Assembly: GCF_947090785.1 (NCBI RefSeq) | Contig: NZ_OX352320.1 | Span: 3,213,001 to 3,277,000 of the forward strand | Reading direction: 5' to 3' | Length of the DNA: 64,000 nt | DNA from: Rheinheimera sp. MM224 | Lineage (GTDB): Bacteria > Pseudomonadota > Gammaproteobacteria > Enterobacterales > Alteromonadaceae | Part shown: one piece after another, positions 1 through 8,664 of the stretch | Layout: every line of letters begins with the position of its first letter | How positions within the stretch are numbered: the first letter of the stretch is position 1 | The notes under the pieces: model-generated | Told to the model about the DNA's origin: nothing | The model's database searches: none | What the model saw: the letters and a program-made list of their open reading frames with translations, nothing else | Program-made: the position numbers and the translations under genes

Positions 1-1059
1 CAAGCAGGTTATCAGTATCATTTTGCCACAGCGCAGCAGCCCTTAGTCGCACGCTTACTGGCGCAGCAGCACTGGGATCAATTTTTACTGCAAAGCGATA
101 AAATTCAGCAGCAACTCAAAGCTCTTCAACTGCAACATGCCCAATTGCCAGACAAATTACAGGAGCAATTACAGCGGCTTGGACTGACACAGCTTGGTGA
201 TCTATTGAAGATCCCACAGGCTGAACTGGTAAGGCGTTTTGGTGTTGAAATGCTGCAGTATTTACAACAACTGACAGGAGCAAAACCCGCGTTACTGCAG
301 TTTATTCAACCCGCAGAACACTTTGAGCAGAAGTTGGAACTGCTGTACGAAATGGAACGCAGCGACCAATTGCTTGGGCCTTTGCAGCATTTGTTTGGTT
401 TACTGCAGCTGTATTTACAACAACGGGATCAATTGGCCTACCAGCTGGAGCTTTGCTTACTACAGCGCCAGGATCAGCAGCAACAGCTGCAATTGCATTC
501 AGCTCAGGGTGAATACCAAAGCAAAGACTGGCTGAAGATTGGCGAATTGCAGCTGGAGCGCTTAAAGCTGAAAAAACCTGTGATCCAGCTGAAACTGATT
601 TTAAGGCGCAGTGGGCCACGTTACGCTCAGTATAAAACCCTGTTTGCTGGCCATTTGGAGGCAGGTAAAGCACAGCTATACTCTGCCTTGCAGCTCTTGT
701 CATTACTGCAGGCTCGTTTAGGTAAAGATCAGGTCACAAGCCCTTGTCTCCACAATGATCTGCTGCCTGAACAGGCCAGTAGTTATGCTGCTGCTTTAGA
801 GCCACAAGCTGCTATTGCCGGCACTTTAGCTGCGGTGCGGCCAGCATTTTTAGTGGAGCCACCTTTGGCTCTGGATACAGAGCAGCAACAGCAGTTGCTG
901 CTGCATTATGGCCCTGAACGTTTAAGCAGTGGCTGGTGGCAACAACAGAGCCAGCACCGTGATTATTATGTCGGCCAAAATGCGCAAGGCCAGTGGTTGT
1001 GGTTATTTCGTGATTTACAAAAGCCGGAACAGCTGTACCTGCAGGGGTATTTCAGCTAA
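1..1059 (+). CDS. imuB: DNA polymerase Y-family protein ImuB, C-terminal part (5' truncated by window)
   Basis: The reading frame is open from base 1, so this is the last 352 residues of a longer protein; the N-terminal palm with catalytic acidic residues lies outside the window. What is left is the thumb/little-finger region, including a helix-hairpin-helix-like stretch (QLGDLLKIPQAELVRRFG, about residues 62-79 of the visible part) and a Gln/Leu-rich C-terminal part. Its stop overlaps the dnaE2 start by one base (TAATG), so the two are translationally coupled. ImuB proteins are known as catalytically weak Y-family relatives that bridge DnaE2 and the beta clamp during SOS mutagenesis. The identification rests mainly on the coupling to dnaE2; imuA/sulA-like genes would be expected just upstream. 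Confidence 0.85.
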   Translation, partial: QAGYQYHFATAQQPLVARLLAQQHWDQFLLQSDKIQQQLKALQLQHAQLPDKLQEQLQRLGLTQLGDLLKIPQAELVRRFGVEMLQYLQQLTGAKPALLQFIQPAEHFEQKLELLYEMERSDQLLGPLQHLFGLLQLYLQQRDQLAYQLELCLLQRQDQQQQLQLHSAQGEYQSKDWLKIGELQLERLKLKKPVIQLKLILRRSGPRYAQYKTLFAGHLEAGKAQLYSALQLLSLLQARLGKDQVTSPCLHNDLLPEQASSYAAALEPQAAIAGTLAAVRPAFLVEPPLALDTEQQQQLLLHYGPERLSSGWWQQQSQHRDYYVGQNAQGQWLWLFRDLQKPEQLYLQGYFS

Positions 1060-4000
1060 TGAAAAGCCAAAACTCAACCACACACAGTGACTATTCTGAG
1101 CTGGTTTGCCAAAGCCACTTCTCCTTCCTGCAAGGCGCTTCCAGTCCGGCTGAATTGGTGCAACAAGCCGCTATTTTAGGTTACAAGGCACTGGCTATTA
1201 CCGATGAATGCTCGCTGGCAGGCGTAGTACGCGCTCACCATCAGATCAAAGAAAAGCAGTTGCCACTGAAGCTGATTATTGGCTCCTTGCTGGTACTGAA
1301 CCCGCAGCTAAGGCTGGTGCTTTTGTGTCCGAACAAAACCGCCTATAGCGAGTTATGCCGCATTATTACCCAGGCCAGACGCCGCGCCGAAAAAGGCTCG
1401 TATCAGCTGGCCGAATGGGATATTCAGCGTGTTCAGCATTGTCAGATCCTTTGGCAACCTAGTGGCGATCATCAGACCGATCAGTACTGGGGCAACTGGT
1501 TAAATCAACATCATGCAGAACGGTTATGGCTTGGGGCCAGCCGCAAGTTACAAAGTCAGGATCAGTTTTATCTGCCTTATTGCCAACAACTGGCACAGAA
1601 GCTCCAACTGCCCTGCTGTGCAACAGGTGAAGTGCTGATGCATCAAGCCAGCCGTTTGCCTTTGCAACATGCATTAAGCGCCATTAAAGCTGGCATGGCT
1701 GTGCCTGATATGGCGCGGCAGCTGTTAAGTAACGCCGAACAAAGCTTAAGGCCCATTAAAAAACTGCAGCAGTTATTTCCGCCAGAGCTTCTGGACAATA
1801 GCCAGAAACTGGCTGATTTATGCCATTTTTCTTTGGATGAATTAAGTTACCAGTACCCGGCTGAACTAGTGCCTGAAGGCAAAACCGCCATGCAGCATTT
1901 ACGGGATTTGGTGAAAGCAGGCGAGAAACAACGTTTCCCTGAAGGGGTGCCTGCTGATATCCAGCAGACCATCAATAAAGAGCTGGATTTAATAGAGCAG
2001 CTGAATTATCCCTTCTACTTTTTAACTATTCATGATTTGGTGGTATTTGCGCAAAAACAACAGATTTTGTATCAGGGCCGTGGTTCGGCGGCTAACTCTG
2101 TGGTCTGTTATTGCCTGGCTATTACTGCTGTGGATCCACGGCAAATTCAGGTCTTAATCGAACGTTTTATTTCCATAGAACGGGCAGAACCTCCTGATAT
2201 AGATGTAGATTTTGAACATGAACGCCGTGAAGAAGTGATCCAGTATATTTATCAGAAATACGGCCGTGAACGCGCAGCACTGGCAGCTACTGTCATTTGT
2301 TATCGCTTTAAAAGTGCTTTTCGGGATATCAGTAAAGCTTTGGGGTTTGAGCTGCATCAGGTGGAGTTTTTCTTAAAAAACCTGCACAGGCGGGATAAAA
2401 GTCAGCACTGGAGCAGCCAGCTGACTCAGTTGGGGCTGGATCCTCAGGCGAAAAAAGCTCAGCTTCTGGTGCAGTTAGTGCAGCAGTTAGTGGGCATGCC
2501 ACGGCATTTATCCCAGCATGTAGGAGGTTTTGTTATTTCAGAAGGACCTTTGTATGAACTGGTACCGGTGGAAAATGCAGCCATGGCCGATCGCACTGTG
2601 ATCCAATGGGATAAAGATGATCTGGAATCGTTAAAGCTATTAAAAGTGGATGTGTTGGCATTAGGCATGCTGAGCGCGATTCGCAAAGCTTTTGATTTGG
2701 TCAGGCGTTACCAGAATACCGACTTAAACATAGCTGCTATCACCAAAGCAGGTGACGATCAAAAGGTATATGAAGCTATTCAAAAAGCCGACACTATAGG
2801 CTTATTCCAGATTGAATCTCGCGCCCAAATGTCGATGTTGCCACGCCTTCGCCCAAAGACCTATTACGATTTAGTGATCCAGATAGCCATAGTACGGCCA
2901 GGCCCTATTCAGGGCGATATGGTGCATCCTTATTTAAAACGCCGCAATGGCGAAGAGGCCGTGTCTTACCCTTCTGCTGCAGTACAAAAAGTGCTGGAAC
3001 GTACTTTAGGTGTGCCTATTTTCCAGGAACAAGTGATTAAACTGGCGATGGTGGCCGCAGGCTTTAGTGGTGGTGAAGCCGATCAACTACGCCGCGCTAT
3101 GGCAAGTTGGAAGAAAACCGGCGAGCTGATCCAGTTTAAACAAAAACTAATAGACGGCATGTTAAGCAGAGGCTATCAACTAGACTTTGCCGAACGTATT
3201 TACCAGCAAATTTGTGGTTTTGGTGAATATGGTTTTCCTGAATCGCACTCAGCCAGTTTTGCTGTATTGGCTTATGTCTCGGCTTATTTAAAATATTATT
3301 ACCCTGTAGCTTTTTATGTGGCTTTGCTAAATAGCCAGCCTATGGGGTTTTATGCACCCAGCCAACTTATTCAGGATGCGAGGCAACATGATGTGGAGGT
3401 GTTGCCTGTTTGTGTTAATCAATCCGATTGGGATCATCTGATGCTGCCAAGCTCTTGTAAGGCGAATTCAGGTTTTGCCATCCGCTTAGGGCTACGGCTG
3501 GTCAAAGGTTTAAGCCAGCAAGGGGCGCGGCTTTTGTTAAAACACAGGCCAGAGGGAGGTTATCAGCAACTTGCTGAAGTAGCTCAATCTGGCTTGAGTG
3601 ATGGTGATTTAACGGCTCTTGCCAGTGCCAATGCCTTGCAACAACTATCAGGGCAACGCTATCAGGCACGCTGGCAACTGTTGGACCAGCATCATAAGTT
3701 GCCTTTACTGGCTGCAGAACCTTATCAAACTCAGTACCAGTTGCCTCTGCCTTCAGAACTGGCTGAAGTGGTGGAAGATTATCAAAGTACAGGCTTGAGC
3801 TTACGTACTCATCCGGTGCAGTTATTAAAGCAACAAGGAGTACTGGGTAAATTTGCGCAGGCAGCAGAGCTTTCTGCACTGAACCATAAATCAGTTGTGA
3901 CTGTAATAGGTTTAGTCACAGCGAGGCAAAGCCCTGGCACTGCCTCTGGTGTGACTTTTATCACGCTGGAAGATGGCACAGGTTTTAGTAATTTAGTGGT

Positions 4001-4172
4001 CTGGTCGGCCACAGCTTCGGCGCAACGTCAGGCCTATTTAAAATCTAAACTATTGAAGGTCAACGGCATTTTGGAGAAAAAAGACGGTGTGATTCATATT
4101 ATCGCCGGTCGCTTAACCGACCTGACGCCATTGTTAGGATCACTAAGATCCTATTCCAGAGAATTCCATTAA
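1059..4172 (+). CDS. dnaE2: Error-prone DNA polymerase III alpha subunit DnaE2 (ImuC)
   Basis: This 1037-residue protein has the length and layout of DnaE2: an N-terminal PHP domain (begins YSELVCQSHFSFLQGASSP), a polymerase core with the acidic motif PPDIDVDFEHERREE at about residues 378-392, the GRGSAANSVVCY motif just before it, and a C-terminal OB fold (VTVIGLVTARQSPGTASGV, about residues 945-965). It is shorter than replicative DnaE (about 1160 residues), lacking the clamp-binding tail. In the ImuA-ImuB-DnaE2 mutasome it performs translesion synthesis after DNA damage. It is coupled to imuB by a 1-bp overlap. A LexA box would be expected upstream of the operon, outside the window. The first copy of a dispersed repeat starts immediately after its stop codon. 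Confidence 0.95.
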   Translation: MKSQNSTTHSDYSELVCQSHFSFLQGASSPAELVQQAAILGYKALAITDECSLAGVVRAHHQIKEKQLPLKLIIGSLLVLNPQLRLVLLCPNKTAYSELCRIITQARRRAEKGSYQLAEWDIQRVQHCQILWQPSGDHQTDQYWGNWLNQHHAERLWLGASRKLQSQDQFYLPYCQQLAQKLQLPCCATGEVLMHQASRLPLQHALSAIKAGMAVPDMARQLLSNAEQSLRPIKKLQQLFPPELLDNSQKLADLCHFSLDELSYQYPAELVPEGKTAMQHLRDLVKAGEKQRFPEGVPADIQQTINKELDLIEQLNYPFYFLTIHDLVVFAQKQQILYQGRGSAANSVVCYCLAITAVDPRQIQVLIERFISIERAEPPDIDVDFEHERREEVIQYIYQKYGRERAALAATVICYRFKSAFRDISKALGFELHQVEFFLKNLHRRDKSQHWSSQLTQLGLDPQAKKAQLLVQLVQQLVGMPRHLSQHVGGFVISEGPLYELVPVENAAMADRTVIQWDKDDLESLKLLKVDVLALGMLSAIRKAFDLVRRYQNTDLNIAAITKAGDDQKVYEAIQKADTIGLFQIESRAQMSMLPRLRPKTYYDLVIQIAIVRPGPIQGDMVHPYLKRRNGEEAVSYPSAAVQKVLERTLGVPIFQEQVIKLAMVAAGFSGGEADQLRRAMASWKKTGELIQFKQKLIDGMLSRGYQLDFAERIYQQICGFGEYGFPESHSASFAVLAYVSAYLKYYYPVAFYVALLNSQPMGFYAPSQLIQDARQHDVEVLPVCVNQSDWDHLMLPSSCKANSGFAIRLGLRLVKGLSQQGARLLLKHRPEGGYQQLAEVAQSGLSDGDLTALASANALQQLSGQRYQARWQLLDQHHKLPLLAAEPYQTQYQLPLPSELAEVVEDYQSTGLSLRTHPVQLLKQQGVLGKFAQAAELSALNHKSVVTVIGLVTARQSPGTASGVTFITLEDGTGFSNLVVWSATASAQRQAYLKSKLLKVNGILEKKDGVIHIIAGRLTDLTPLLGSLRSYSREFH

Positions 4173-4277
4173 ACCCTTCATACTTGAAGCCGTAACTTTG
4201 TTGACCGCGCTCCTCGCCCCAGTCACATAGGACTACTATGCTCCTGGGGTCTCGTTCGCTTGTCGCCTCGCTGCAAC
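4173..4277. repeat. Dispersed hairpin repeat, copy A
   Basis: About 105 bp directly after the dnaE2 stop, repeated in inverted orientation at 53630-53735 with roughly 80-85% identity by eye. The centre folds as CCCCAG-(3)-CATAG-loop-CTATG-(3)-CTGGGG. The internal 3x3 mismatch and the stem are kept in both copies, while the 5-nt loop differs (GACTA versus GTTTA). It has no coding potential. It resembles REP/BIME-type intergenic elements or a non-autonomous miniature transposon relic; the class is not identified. It is also the only possible transcription stop after dnaE2. Confidence 0.75.
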
Positions 4278-4324
4278 ATCAATTATTTTGGGTTCTGATT
4301 AATTAACATTGAAGAATAAAGACG

Positions 4325-4723
4325 ATGTGGACACCTAAAAGCAATAAAAGAGACAGACCCTACAGGGTGAAAAAAACCGGTATTAAAGATGAAAATATCG
4401 ACCGGCAAATTCGGGTGCTGCATCAGGCTATTGCGGCCAAATTGCTGGCAGAGCCTGCTTTACTGGAGCAAGTTAAAGCCAAGCTGGACGAACGCCGTGA
4501 TAACGGCCAGCTGGGTTATGGTGCTTATTTGCATTGGGTATCCGTACTGGAGTTGTATCAGCAGCCGGAACAGTTTTGTGCAGGCATCACAGAAGACAGC
4601 GTCTATTTACGTAAGTTACGCCGCCGCACTCCTTTTGTAGGGATTTTAACTGAACAGGAACGGCAACAGGCCCTGTCACAGCACAGCCTGGGTACTTTGG
4701 ATCAAGTGCTGACAGGATTTTAG
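4325..4723 (+). CDS. Conserved hypothetical protein, 132 aa
   Basis: The protein is basic, soluble and helical, with a stretch of basic residues at the N-terminus (NKRDRPYRVKKTG) and a conserved-looking block RRDNGQLGYGAYLHWVSVLE followed by LRKLRRRTPFVGIL near the C-terminus. No signal peptide, membrane segment or catalytic motif is visible. The start is the ATG at 4325, following a weak purine-rich AAGAATAAAGACG. It lies between dnaE2 and a potassium channel gene on the same strand. The regular, compact sequence makes it a real gene, but I do not recognise a function. Confidence 0.75.
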   Translation: MWTPKSNKRDRPYRVKKTGIKDENIDRQIRVLHQAIAAKLLAEPALLEQVKAKLDERRDNGQLGYGAYLHWVSVLELYQQPEQFCAGITEDSVYLRKLRRRTPFVGILTEQERQQALSQHSLGTLDQVLTGF

Positions 4724-4799
4724 TTATTAGTAAAAGATAACCTTGCTATATCAAGCTCTTGCCGAGACAATTAGCCAAAGCTTTTCACTCTGGTGTGTT

Positions 4800-5600
4800 A
4801 TGCACGATCACAGTCTGTTACATCAACTCCGCTCCCGTCTGGCTCATCAGCTCGACCCTGTGTTGTATTCAGGCCGCGGTATGTCTCCGCTCAACATAGC
4901 CATAGCACTGGTGATACTTGCAGGTATTCTGCTGGCCATTATTCAGACCGAACCCAATATCAGCAAAGGCCACGAACATTGGTTTCGTTACACAGAGCTG
5001 GCTTTAGGTTCGCTGTTTTTGCTGGAGTATCTGGCAAGACTTTGGACTTGCATTGAAAACGATTCGATAAAAAGCCGCTGGCAACATTTCTTTTCCTTTT
5101 TTGCGTTGGCCGACTTACTGGCGATTTTAGTCGCCTTTTCGCTTTATCTGGGCAATGGCGGCGTGATTTTACGTCTGGTGTTATTAATACGTGTAGTGCG
5201 CTTAGCACGACTTGGCCGTTTTTCTACCGCATTGGAATGTATAGCCGAAGCTATTCGCAGCCGTACTTATGAACTCTTGGTCAGTGGTATTTTTGGTCTG
5301 ATTATTTTGTTGTTTGCCGCTACCTGCCTGTATCTGGTGGAAGGCGATATTCAGCCAGAAGCTTTTGGCTCTATCCCCCGGGCCACCTGGTGGGCTGTCG
5401 CAACTTTAACTACTGTAGGCTATGGCGATGTCTATCCTATTACTGTACTTGGGCGAGTCTTGGCGGGCATTACCGCAGTAACGGGAATTTGCATGATTGC
5501 AGTGCCTACAGGCATTCTGGCATCCGCTTTTAGTGACGCTATTAAAGAAGCCAAAGAAAAACACCGCCGCCTGCCGAAGGTACTGGATAAAGAGATTTAG
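4800..5600 (+). CDS. Voltage-gated-type potassium channel (ion transporter family)
   Basis: A six-transmembrane ion channel subunit. Hydrophobic segments S1-S3 are followed by an S4-like helix with regularly spaced arginines (LRLVLLIRVVRLARLGRF), S5, the selectivity filter TTVGYGD at residues 204-210, and S6 (about 225-245). The filter sequence indicates K+ selectivity. The protein acts as a tetramer in the inner membrane; physiological roles of bacterial Kv channels are poorly known. I chose the ATG at 4800 (266 aa); a TTG at 4743 in the same frame would add 19 residues, and neither has a strong ribosome binding site. A strong terminator follows at 5616. Confidence 0.9.
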   Translation: MHDHSLLHQLRSRLAHQLDPVLYSGRGMSPLNIAIALVILAGILLAIIQTEPNISKGHEHWFRYTELALGSLFLLEYLARLWTCIENDSIKSRWQHFFSFFALADLLAILVAFSLYLGNGGVILRLVLLIRVVRLARLGRFSTALECIAEAIRSRTYELLVSGIFGLIILLFAATCLYLVEGDIQPEAFGSIPRATWWAVATLTTVGYGDVYPITVLGRVLAGITAVTGICMIAVPTGILASAFSDAIKEAKEKHRRLPKVLDKEI

Positions 5601-5615
5601 TAGCCGACTAACATA

Positions 5616-5637
5616 GGGCCAGTACTGGCCCTTTTAT
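5616..5637. terminator. Rho-independent terminator after the K+ channel gene
   Basis: The perfect 16-bp palindrome GGGCCAGTACTGGCCC at 5616-5631 is followed by TTTTATT. It lies in the 37-bp gap between convergent genes and ends the rightward channel transcript. Confidence 0.8.
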
Positions 5638-6372
5638 TCAAAACCTTAGTAAAGCCTTGCGGCCCAGACTTAACACAGCAGTAAATACCATCAAAAATAA
5701 GCCAAGCAGTTGCAGTACAGTGTTGCCAATACGACTGACCCGATTGGCGCTTTTGTATTCAAAAGTACGACTACCACCATCCACAGCGCGAATGTAATAC
5801 TCGCCTTTATGTTCAAAACTATATTCTGTCAGTTGGACTAAACGCTGATACATCAACTGTTCTTTTTCAACCCTATTTTTCATCGACTGCCGCATCTCTT
5901 CACCGGTACCAGTCAGCATTGGAAAATTTTGATCCCAGTCAGTAAATACAAAAGCCGATTCACCCGGTAATACAACTCCCTGAGATTCATACTGATACAT
6001 TCGTTCAGGAAAACATAAAGCCTGAAACCCCGCATAAAAACAGGCAGCTCCTAAAGCAAATACAAAACTTAAACTCAGCACTAACCAGCCTAAATTGCGT
6101 TGCTGTTTATTGCCCTGCTGTTTAAGGTAAAGCTCAACATCCGCTATGGCGGTCAACTGTTGTTGTTCCTGTGTAGAAAAAGCCGCGACAAAAACAGCTA
6201 AAGGTACATTCAAAGCGCTTAATAGCCGACGGAAGACCTCATTGGAGGGCAAAGACTTATCGTTTTCAAGTTTGGATAAATAAGATTGTTCGATGCCTAT
6301 TTGCTCCGCCAGTTGTGGCTGGCTTAACTGCATTTTTGCACGTGTATCTTTAATGTATTCACCTAAAGTCAT
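5638..6372 (-). CDS. Membrane-anchored XRE-family helix-turn-helix protein
   Basis: Residues 1-65 form a Cro/CI-type HTH (MTLGEYIKDTRAKMQLSQPQ, then QIGIEQSYLSKLENDKSLPS). This is followed by a short linker, a transmembrane helix at about 95-115 (LGWLVLSLSFVFALGAACFY), a region of about 90 residues that should lie outside the cytoplasm, and a second transmembrane helix near the C-terminus (about 215-235). This topology suggests a one-component regulator that couples an envelope signal to DNA binding; target and signal are unknown. The start has a clear AAGGAGC ribosome binding site 5 nt upstream. The gene stands alone, convergent with the channel gene. Confidence 0.8.
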   Translation of the reverse strand: MTLGEYIKDTRAKMQLSQPQLAEQIGIEQSYLSKLENDKSLPSNEVFRRLLSALNVPLAVFVAAFSTQEQQQLTAIADVELYLKQQGNKQQRNLGWLVLSLSFVFALGAACFYAGFQALCFPERMYQYESQGVVLPGESAFVFTDWDQNFPMLTGTGEEMRQSMKNRVEKEQLMYQRLVQLTEYSFEHKGEYYIRAVDGGSRTFEYKSANRVSRIGNTVLQLLGLFLMVFTAVLSLGRKALLRF

Positions 6373-6476
6373 GAACAGCTCCTTGTGTGTTGAAGTCCTG
6401 GTTATGCTCGGGAATTCCTTAAGAAATAGGAAGCAGAATAATGATGAATATTAAGAATATCAGATACTTAATTAAA

Positions 6477-7070
6477 CTATTTTTGCAAATGCACTAACAA
6501 ATCCAATAAATCATCGACCACTAAATCGGCTTGCTCCGCGTAAATATGGTTATCGCCATAACGGTATAAACAACAATAAGCACCGGCATTACGGGCAGTT
6601 TGGATATCAAACAGATAATCGCCGACATAAAGCATTTCGTTGGGCATCACACCCAAACGTTCGGCTATTAGCCACAATCCTTCAGGTTGAGGTTTAGCTG
6701 GCGCATCGTCACGGGTTAATACCAAATCAATAGGTATATTCAATGCCTGCATACAAAGCTCTGTAGCCTGACGCATATTGCGGGTCAAAATAGCCATCGG
6801 CATTTGTCTGTGATTGAGCTGCTGCAACAATAGATCCGCATTGGGCATCCAGCTGGCTTTGCGAGCGCCTTCCAGTTCAAAGTCGACAATAATCTGCGCA
6901 GCTTGTTGTTTCTCAACCGCGCAGCTTAAAGTGGCTAAATGCTCGAGGATCAGGGTTTGCTCAGGCCAGCCCAGACGGCGACGCAGCTCAGTAAAATCAA
7001 GCTGCGAATCGACTAGCGTTCCGTCTAAATCAAAGACGACTGCTTTAATCTGATCCAGAAAATCAGACAT
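6477..7070 (-). CDS. HAD-superfamily hydrolase, phosphoglycolate phosphatase-like
   Basis: All four HAD motifs are visible in this 197-aa protein: I FDLDGTLVDSQ, II ILTRN, III KPQPEGLW and IV YVGDYLFDIQTARNAG. A helical cap lies between motifs I and II, as in subfamily IA (Gph, PgmB-like). It should dephosphorylate a small phosphometabolite in the cytoplasm; the substrate cannot be read from sequence. The start is the ATG at 7070, which overlaps the 3' end of the upstream symporter gene by 8 bp (ATGTCTGA), indicating translational coupling. A longer frame upstream lies entirely inside the symporter gene and is rejected. Confidence 0.88.
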   Translation of the reverse strand: MSDFLDQIKAVVFDLDGTLVDSQLDFTELRRRLGWPEQTLILEHLATLSCAVEKQQAAQIIVDFELEGARKASWMPNADLLLQQLNHRQMPMAILTRNMRQATELCMQALNIPIDLVLTRDDAPAKPQPEGLWLIAERLGVMPNEMLYVGDYLFDIQTARNAGAYCCLYRYGDNHIYAEQADLVVDDLLDLLVHLQK

Positions 7071-8535
7071 GCTCCTGCCCTGTATGCGCCATTTCACCCC
7101 GATGTAATTTGTCATGCACAGCGTGATCATGCTCAAGGTACTGTGGCATCAGTGAACCAATCAACATACCAGCAATACTTGCCAGTAATCCGGCAAACTG
7201 AGCTGGCACATAAGGGTCTTCAGGCCCTAGGAAAATAATACCTAACCAGGTGCTGACACCAAAAGCTATAGCCATTAAAGCGCCCTGATTGGTGGCTTTG
7301 CGCCAGTACACCCCAAATGCCAGCGGCACAAAAGCAGCCACTAAAGTCACTTGATAGGCATCTTCCACCATACCAAAAATGGTAGATTCGCTGTTCAGTG
7401 CATAAGCCAGAGTACAAGCAGCAAACACCAGCGTCACCGCCTGCATCAGCCGCAATAATTGTTTATCTTCCAGAGGTGGCAACAGAGGTTTGAGAATGTT
7501 TTCGGCAAAAGACACCGAAGGCGCCAGCAAAGTCGCTGAAGCACAACCTTTAATAGCGGATAACAAAGCACCGAAGAAAATGACCTGAGCAATCAATGGC
7601 ATATGCTGCAATACCAATTGTGGCAGAATCATCTGCGAATCGGACGCCATCAGGTTTTTCACCATATCCGGCGCTACTATAGTGGCGGCGTAACCAATAA
7701 AAAGCGGAATAAAAGCAAATAGGAAATACAAAGAGCCACCAAGGATAGAGCCCCAGACTGCGATTTTTTCCGACTTTGCCGACTGCACCCGCTGAAATAC
7801 ATCCTGCTGTGGCATAGAGCCTAACATCATGGTGCAAGCCGCAGCCATAAACGCGATAATGGCTTTTAAATCAGCTTCTGGCCAAAACTCCAGTTTGCCC
7901 GCAGCTGCCGCATGGTTCACCACCACGGACACACCACCGACCATATCCGACACCTCGCCGCCTATATATAAAAGCCCAAGCACTATCACTATCATCTGTA
8001 CCAGATCGGTAATAGCCACAGCCCACATACCACCAAAGAGGGTATAAATCAGAATACTGCCAGCGCCAATCCACATACCAGCTGTCATGCTGATAGCACC
8101 GTCTGATACCACATTAAACACCAGACCCAAAGCCGTTAACTGCGCGCCAACCCAGCCCAGATAGGACAAGACTATGGCTAAAGTGGTCAGCACTTCAACA
8201 GAGCGGCCGTAGCGTCTTTTATAAAAGTCACCAATGGTCAGCAACTTCATCCGGTACAAAGGTGCGGCAAAAAACACCCCGACCAGAATTAAACAAAGAG
8301 CGGCGCCAAAAGGATCGGCCACTATGTCACGTAAATTGCCGTCAATAAAAGTAGCGGGAATACCCAATACAGCTTCGCTGCCAAACCAGGTGGCAAAGAC
8401 TGTTGCTGTGACCATATAAAAAGGCAAATGCCGGCCAGCGACGGCAAAATCACGGGTGTTTTTTACTCTAAGTGCAGCCCACAAACCCAGAGCTACAGAA
8501 AACACCCAATAACAAATGACTAAGGTTAATAACAT
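7063..8535 (-). CDS. Sodium:solute symporter (SSS family)
   Basis: A 490-residue inner-membrane protein with about 13 predicted transmembrane helices and the SSS architecture (VKNTRDFAVAGRHLPF near the N-terminus, then ATWFGSEAVLGIPATF). It uses the Na+ gradient to import an unidentified solute. The start is the ATG at 8535, preceded by AAGAAGG; a TTG 9 codons upstream is less likely. It overlaps the downstream HAD phosphatase gene by 8 bp, so both are made together, perhaps linking import of a compound with dephosphorylation of a derivative; this link is inference. Confidence 0.9.
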   Translation of the reverse strand: MLLTLVICYWVFSVALGLWAALRVKNTRDFAVAGRHLPFYMVTATVFATWFGSEAVLGIPATFIDGNLRDIVADPFGAALCLILVGVFFAAPLYRMKLLTIGDFYKRRYGRSVEVLTTLAIVLSYLGWVGAQLTALGLVFNVVSDGAISMTAGMWIGAGSILIYTLFGGMWAVAITDLVQMIVIVLGLLYIGGEVSDMVGGVSVVVNHAAAAGKLEFWPEADLKAIIAFMAAACTMMLGSMPQQDVFQRVQSAKSEKIAVWGSILGGSLYFLFAFIPLFIGYAATIVAPDMVKNLMASDSQMILPQLVLQHMPLIAQVIFFGALLSAIKGCASATLLAPSVSFAENILKPLLPPLEDKQLLRLMQAVTLVFAACTLAYALNSESTIFGMVEDAYQVTLVAAFVPLAFGVYWRKATNQGALMAIAFGVSTWLGIIFLGPEDPYVPAQFAGLLASIAGMLIGSLMPQYLEHDHAVHDKLHRGEMAHTGQEHV

Positions 8536-8664
8536 AAGGCGGCAACCCTTCTTACCCGACAATAGAACCGCAATAACGCGGCAGTAAAATTGGCGCTACT
8601 TTAACCAATCAGTTTGTTGAAATACAGCAAAAATATGCTGTTTTGGCTGAAGTTTTTTCACTCT

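Noticed and set aside
302..703. Long open frame on the minus strand inside imuB (133 codons)
   Set aside because: It is the antisense shadow of a Gln/Leu-rich coding region, where CAG/CTG codons keep other frames open; no ribosome binding site or recognisable protein.
3502..3879. Minus-strand open frame of 125 codons within dnaE2
   Set aside because: Lies wholly within the conserved C-terminal part of DnaE2 and shows no protein family features.
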